Shown: one piece after another, positions 60,365-64,000 of the stretch
Layout: every line of letters starts with the position of its first letter
How positions within the stretch are numbered: position 1 is the stretch's first letter
NCBI RefSeq assembly: GCF_004283755.1
Contig: NZ_SHMH01000002.1
Span: 310,001-374,000, forward strand
Reading direction: 5' to 3'
Length of the DNA stretch: 64,000 nt
Origin: Pseudoxanthomonas winnipegensis
GTDB taxonomy: Bacteria > Pseudomonadota > Gammaproteobacteria > Xanthomonadales > Xanthomonadaceae
Program-made: the position numbers and the translations under genes
Notes under the pieces: generated by a model
Databases searched by the model: none
What the model saw: the letters and a program-made list of their open reading frames with translations, nothing else
What the model was told of the DNA's origin: nothing

Positions 60365-61261
60365 ATGGCTTACGAACGATTCGACGCGCCGCCGGCGCCG
60401 CGGCCCGGGCGGCTGGCGGAATACTGGAAGCTGGTCCGTGGCGACCGGCCGATCGGGGCGCTGCTGCTGCTGTGGCCGACCTGGTGGGCGCTATGGCTGG
60501 CCGCGGGCGGGCTGCCGCCCTGGTGGACGCTGCTGGTGTTCACCGCCGGGGTCTGGCTGACGCGCTCGGCCGGGTGCGTGATCAACGACTACGCCGACCG
60601 CTGGCTGGACCCGCAGGTCGAGCGCACCCGCGAGCGGCCGCTGGCCGCCGGGCGGGTCAGCGGCCGCGAGGCGCTGTGGGTATTTGCGGTGCTGATGCTG
60701 GTGGCCTTCGGCCTGGTGCTGACCATGAACCGGCTGACCATCGGCCTGAGCGTGGTGGCCGCCTTCCTGGCCGCCAGCTACCCCTATCTCAAGCGCTATA
60801 CCTACCTGCCGCAGGTCTATCTGGGGCTGGCGTTCGGCTTCGGCATCCCGATGGCTTTCGCCGCGGTGCAGGGTACGGTGCCGGCGCTGGGCTGGCTGCT
60901 GTACGCGGCCAACATCCTGTGGGCCACCGCCTACGACACCTGGTATGCCATGGTCGACCGCGAGGACGACCTGCGCGCCGGGTCCAAGTCCACCGCCATC
61001 CTGTTCGGCGATCTGGACCTGGTGATCCAGGGGCTGCTCTACGCGCTGGTGTTCGTGGCGCTGGCGCTGGTCGGGCGGCAGGCGGCGCTGGGCTGGCCGT
61101 ACTGGCTTGGCCTGGGCGTGGCCGTCGCGCTGGTGGCCTACGAGTTCTGGCTGTGCCGGCACCGCGAGCGCGGGCCGTGCTTCCGCGCCTTCCTGCACAA
61201 CAACTGGGTCGGCGCGGCGGTGTTCGCCGGGATCGCGGTGTCGCTGGCGCTCAAGGCCTGA
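60365..61261 (+). CDS. ubiA: 4-hydroxybenzoate polyprenyltransferase
   Basis: A 298-residue inner-membrane prenyltransferase that attaches the polyprenyl tail to 4-hydroxybenzoate in ubiquinone synthesis. About eight or nine hydrophobic segments. The two Asp-rich prenyl-diphosphate/Mg sites are [20 protein letters not shown] and [20 protein letters not shown], both UbiA signatures. I start at the ATG at 60365 (MAYERFD). The open frame upstream encodes repeat sequence. Length matches the family. Confidence 0.95.
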   Translation: MAYERFDAPPAPRPGRLAEYWKLVRGDRPIGALLLLWPTWWALWLAAGGLPPWWTLLVFTAGVWLTRSAGCVINDYADRWLDPQVERTRERPLAAGRVSGREALWVFAVLMLVAFGLVLTMNRLTIGLSVVAAFLAASYPYLKRYTYLPQVYLGLAFGFGIPMAFAAVQGTVPALGWLLYAANILWATAYDTWYAMVDREDDLRAGSKSTAILFGDLDLVIQGLLYALVFVALALVGRQAALGWPYWLGLGVAVALVAYEFWLCRHRERGPCFRAFLHNNWVGAAVFAGIAVSLALKA

Positions 61262-61365
61262 CGCGCCGCGGCCGGGCGGCCGTCGCCTAGACCATCGTCC
61301 AGCAGACCGCGCCGGGCCGGGGCTTGGACAATGCCGGTCGGGGATCGGATGACGAGGGCAGGCTC

Positions 61366-62802
61366 ATGGCGGCGAACGAAGGCGAGGCCCGGCAGGGCGT
61401 GATGGCCCGCGCGGCACTGCGCAGCGCGGCCTGGGCCGAGAAGTGGTTCCCCGATGCCTACGTGTTCGCGGTGCTGGGCGTGATCCTGGTGGCCATCGCC
61501 GCGATGCTCGCCGGCGCCACGCCCAAGGCCACGGCCGAGGCCTTCGGTGGGGGCTTCTGGAGCCTGATCCCCTTCACCATGCAGATGGCCTTCGTGGTCA
61601 TCGGCGGCTACGCGGTGGCGACCGCGCCGATCGTGGCGCGCTTCATCGACCAGCTGGCCCGGGTGCCGCGCAGCGGCCGCGGGGCGATCGTGTACGTGGG
61701 CCTGGTGAGCATGTTGGCCTCGCTGCTGAGCTGGGGCTTCTCGCTGGTGTTCGGCGGCCTGCTGGTGCGCGCGCTGGCCAGGCGCAGCGAGCTGAAGATG
61801 GATTACCGCGCCGCCGGCGCCGCCGCCTACCTCGGACTGGGCGCGGTGTGGGCGATGGGCCTGAGCTCCTCGGCCGCGCAGCTGCAGGCCAATCCGGCCT
61901 CGATGCCGCCCGGCCTGCTGGAGATCACCGGCGTGCTGCCCTTCACCGAGACGATCTTCCTGTGGCAGTCGATCGTGCTGACCGCGGTGCTGATCGGGGT
62001 CTCGCTGCTGATCTGCTGGGTCACCGCGCCGCAGGGCCGGGCCGCGCGTACCGCGGCCGATTTCCCCGAGGCGGCGCAGAGCGAGCCGGACAAGGCGCTG
62101 CCGCCGCGCGCGCGTCCGGGCGAATGGCTCGAATACAGCCCGCTGCTGACCGTGCTGCTGTCGCTGCTGGCCTTCGGCTGGCTGGCCGGCGAGTCCGCCT
62201 CCAAGCCGGTGGTCACCGCGATCGCCAGCCTGAACACCTACAACTTCCTGTTCCTCTCCCTGGGCCTGCTGCTGCACTGGCGCCCGCGCAGCTTCCTCAA
62301 CGCGGTGGCCAAGGCCGTGCCCAGCACCACCGGCGTGCTGATCCAGTTCCCGCTGTATGGGGGCATCGCGATGATCCTCACCGGGGCCAAGGGCGCCGAT
62401 GGCGACACCCTGGCGCACCATCTGTCGCAGCTGTTCGTGCACGTGGCCACGCAGGACACCTTCCCGGCGGTGATGGGCGTGTACTCGGCCATCCTGGGCT
62501 TCTTCGTCCCTTCCGGCGGCGGCAAGTGGCTGATCGAGGCGCCGTATGTGATGCAGGCGGCCAACGAACTGCACGCTCACCTGGGCTGGGCGGTGCAGGT
62601 CTACAACGCCGCCGAGGCCCTGCCCAACCTGATCAACCCGTTCTGGATGCTGCCGCTGCTGGGCGTGCTGGGGCTGAAGGCGCGCGACATCGTCGGCTTC
62701 ACCTTCATCCAGCTGCTGGTGCACATCCCGCTGGTGATCGGCCTGCTGTGGCTGCTCGGCCTCACCCTGCCCTACGTCCCGCCGGTGATGCCGGCCGGTT
62801 GA
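61366..62802 (+). CDS. Short-chain fatty acid transporter (AtoE family)
   Basis: A 478-residue inner-membrane transporter with about 11-12 hydrophobic segments, from the AtoE group that moves acetoacetate, butyrate and similar acids. Recognisable blocks are WFPDAYVFAVLGVILVAIAA, FGGGFWSLIPFTMQMAFVVI, FPLYGGIAMILTG and the conserved FFVPSGGGKWLIEAPYVMQA. The start ATG at 61366 has a GAGGGCAGG site ahead; the in-frame ATG at 61324 is less likely. It follows ubiA by about 100 bp but with no functional link. No ato degradation genes are adjacent. Confidence 0.9.
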   Translation: MAANEGEARQGVMARAALRSAAWAEKWFPDAYVFAVLGVILVAIAAMLAGATPKATAEAFGGGFWSLIPFTMQMAFVVIGGYAVATAPIVARFIDQLARVPRSGRGAIVYVGLVSMLASLLSWGFSLVFGGLLVRALARRSELKMDYRAAGAAAYLGLGAVWAMGLSSSAAQLQANPASMPPGLLEITGVLPFTETIFLWQSIVLTAVLIGVSLLICWVTAPQGRAARTAADFPEAAQSEPDKALPPRARPGEWLEYSPLLTVLLSLLAFGWLAGESASKPVVTAIASLNTYNFLFLSLGLLLHWRPRSFLNAVAKAVPSTTGVLIQFPLYGGIAMILTGAKGADGDTLAHHLSQLFVHVATQDTFPAVMGVYSAILGFFVPSGGGKWLIEAPYVMQAANELHAHLGWAVQVYNAAEALPNLINPFWMLPLLGVLGLKARDIVGFTFIQLLVHIPLVIGLLWLLGLTLPYVPPVMPAG

Positions 62803-62811
62803 GCGACGGGC

Positions 62812-63360
62812 TCAGGCCGCCAGGCGATGCCCGCGCAGGCGGAAGGCGACCACCAGCTGCAGCACGCCGTAGACGATCGCGCCGATGCCGAACCACAGCG
62901 CCATCGTCAGCAGCCCGGCCGCCGGGTAGACGAAGAACAGCACGCCCAGCAGGATCGACAGCACGCCGCTGAGCACCAGCAGCCACTCGCCGCGGATGTG
63001 CTTGCGCACCTGCACGGCGAACACGATGCGCGCCACCCCGGCGATCACCAGCCACACCGCCAGCAGCCACAGCAGCGCGGCGGCCATCTGCGCCGGCTGG
63101 GCGATGGCGAGCACGCCGAAGGCGATGGAGATCAGCGCATAGAGCGCCAGCAGCCAGCGCGGCAGCACGTGTTCGCGACTGAAGGCACTGATCAGGCTGA
63201 CGATGCCATCGGCCAGCGAGAACGCGCCGAAGACCAGCACCAGCGCCAGCACGGTGCCGCCCGGCCAGATCAGCGTGGACACGCCGAACAGCACGGCCAC
63301 CAGACCGAACAGCAGGAACACCCACCAACTGCGCGAAACCGAAACGGCGGCGAAGGACAT
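62812..63360 (-). CDS. HdeD-family membrane protein
   Basis: A 182-residue inner-membrane protein with six hydrophobic segments, of the HdeD/DUF308 family. It begins MSFAAVSVSRSWWVFLLFGL, and has the family's repeated glycine-rich helix pairs (VLVFGAFSLADGIVSLISAF and GVARIVFAVQ). HdeD in E. coli is linked to acid resistance at high cell density, but the molecular function is not known. I choose the ATG at 63360 because AGGAGA lies eight bases ahead; the in-frame ATG two codons upstream is too close to it. It converges with the AtoE-like gene. Confidence 0.85.
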   Translation of the reverse strand: MSFAAVSVSRSWWVFLLFGLVAVLFGVSTLIWPGGTVLALVLVFGAFSLADGIVSLISAFSREHVLPRWLLALYALISIAFGVLAIAQPAQMAAALLWLLAVWLVIAGVARIVFAVQVRKHIRGEWLLVLSGVLSILLGVLFFVYPAAGLLTMALWFGIGAIVYGVLQLVVAFRLRGHRLAA

Positions 63361-63487
63361 CGGCATTCTCCTGACAAGCGGGCGAGGGCAGGATGACACG
63401 CGGGCGCGCTGCCGCGGCGGTCTGCCCAGCAGCATAAACCTCTCGCCGTTGCTCCAGCATTCAAGACAGGCCCAATGAGCAGCCGAC

Positions 63488-64000
63488 TCATTCCACCCGT
63501 GAGCAGACCCAACCATCGACTCGCGCGACACCGGCGCGCAGCAGGGCGCGCGTCGCGGCGTGCAGGGTGGCGCCGGTGGTCATCACGTCGTCGACCAGGG
63601 CCACGTGCGCGGGCAGGGCGGCGCCTGGCCGCACGGTGAAGGCACCGCGCAGATTGCGGCGGCGGGCTTGCGCATCCTGTTCGGACTGGGGGGCGGTGTC
63701 GCGGCTGCGCAGCAGCGCGGTGTCCAGGACCGGCAGGTCGAGGCGGCGGCCCACGGCGCGCGCCAGTTCCAGGGCCTGGTCGTAGCCGCGGCGGCGCAGG
63801 CGCCGGTCGTGCAGCGGCACCGGCACCAGGGCCTGCGGCCGTGGCGCGCCGGACATGGCCTGGGCCATCAGCGCGGCGAGCAGCCGGCCGGCCGCCAGGT
63901 CGCCGTGGAACTTCAGGCGCGGCACCAGCCGGTCCAGCGGCGGGCCATAGACCAGCGCGGCGACGGTGAGGGTCATCGGCGGCGGATGGCGCAGGCAGTG
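63488..64000 (-). CDS. comF: ComF-family phosphoribosyltransferase-like protein (5' end beyond window)
   Basis: A partial gene, 170 codons visible; the frame stays open through 64000 (HCLRHPPP before the Met at 63976), so the true start and the N-terminal zinc-finger part of ComF lie outside the window. Seen here are LVYGPPLDRLVPRLKFHGDL, VPVPLHDRRLRRRGYDQALE and the PRPP-binding VALVDDVMTTGATLHAATRA, all ComF landmarks. The protein is needed for natural DNA uptake in several bacteria, probably in handling incoming single-stranded DNA. Confidence 0.9.
   Translation of the reverse strand, partial: HCLRHPPPMTLTVAALVYGPPLDRLVPRLKFHGDLAAGRLLAALMAQAMSGAPRPQALVPVPLHDRRLRRRGYDQALELARAVGRRLDLPVLDTALLRSRDTAPQSEQDAQARRRNLRGAFTVRPGAALPAHVALVDDVMTTGATLHAATRALLRAGVARVDGWVCSRVE

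Overview
This 64 kb window is very GC-rich chromosomal DNA of a gammaproteobacterium, most likely a member of the Xanthomonadaceae (Pseudoxanthomonas/Xanthomonas-like; the genus is inferred). The pointers are a FabV-type enoyl-ACP reductase, a glucosylglycerol-phosphate phosphatase, a LuxR solo of the plant-associated OryR/XccR type beside a proline iminopeptidase gene, and many short palindromic repeats and (C)CCCAAT-type heptads. There is no phage, rRNA or CRISPR. One tRNA (Arg, anticodon CCG) and the ribosomal pair rpmB-rpmG mark core chromosome.

Layout. 0.6-4.3 kb: a TauD-like dioxygenase and an SsuA/TauA-SsuB-SsuC-like ABC importer. 4.4-8.0 kb, minus strand: an MHS-family permease, fabV and a LysE-type exporter. 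8.1-10.1 kb: a secreted 5'-nucleotidase-family lipoprotein. 10.1-21.3 kb: the most striking region. A minus-strand set (esterase, HpcH-type aldolase, RraA-like protein, eutB, eutC) is transcribed away from a plus-strand set (LuxR solo, a lux-box-like palindrome, a proline iminopeptidase gene broken by one in-frame TGA at its nucleophile elbow, a carbon-nitrogen hydrolase, a TonB-dependent receptor and an MFS transporter). I read this as a candidate system for sensing, importing and breaking down an ethanolamine-derived, probably plant-derived, compound. 21.3-28.8 kb: a two-component system divergent from an RND efflux pair, bracketed by two decayed IS5-family remnants in the same orientation. 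A half attC-like motif follows.

28.9-42.4 kb: housekeeping and accessory genes: APC permease, NYN-domain protein, thioredoxin-like protein, StpA-like phosphatase, HxlR regulator with a divergent NAD(P)-binding protein, TetR regulator, DinG-type helicase, YgiD-type dioxygenase divergent from a LysR/FAD-protein pair, and cardiolipin synthase. 42.8-43.2 kb: rpmG-rpmB. 43.8-56.7 kb: a catabolic cluster organised around a LysR regulator. Minus strand: carboxymuconolactone-decarboxylase-like protein, LigI-like amidohydrolase, enoyl-CoA hydratase homologue, CaiB/BaiF CoA-transferase, GST, 3-hydroxyacyl-CoA dehydrogenase and a second enoyl-CoA hydratase. Plus strand: alpha/beta-hydrolase-fold protein, porin, MFS transporter and PcaF-like thiolase. 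Together they outline uptake, ring or lactone processing, CoA activation and beta-oxidation of an unidentified, probably aromatic-derived, acid. 56.7-64 kb: M61-like peptidase, tRNA-Arg, galE, ubiA, atoE-like transporter, HdeD-like membrane protein and a comF gene cut by the window end.

Three repeat families occur in several copies: REP-like TTCCCGC hairpins in inverted pairs, C/T-rich hairpins, and two copies of a 95-96 bp MITE-like element with 16-bp perfect terminal inverted repeats. All functional statements rest on reading sequence motifs; no searches were run.
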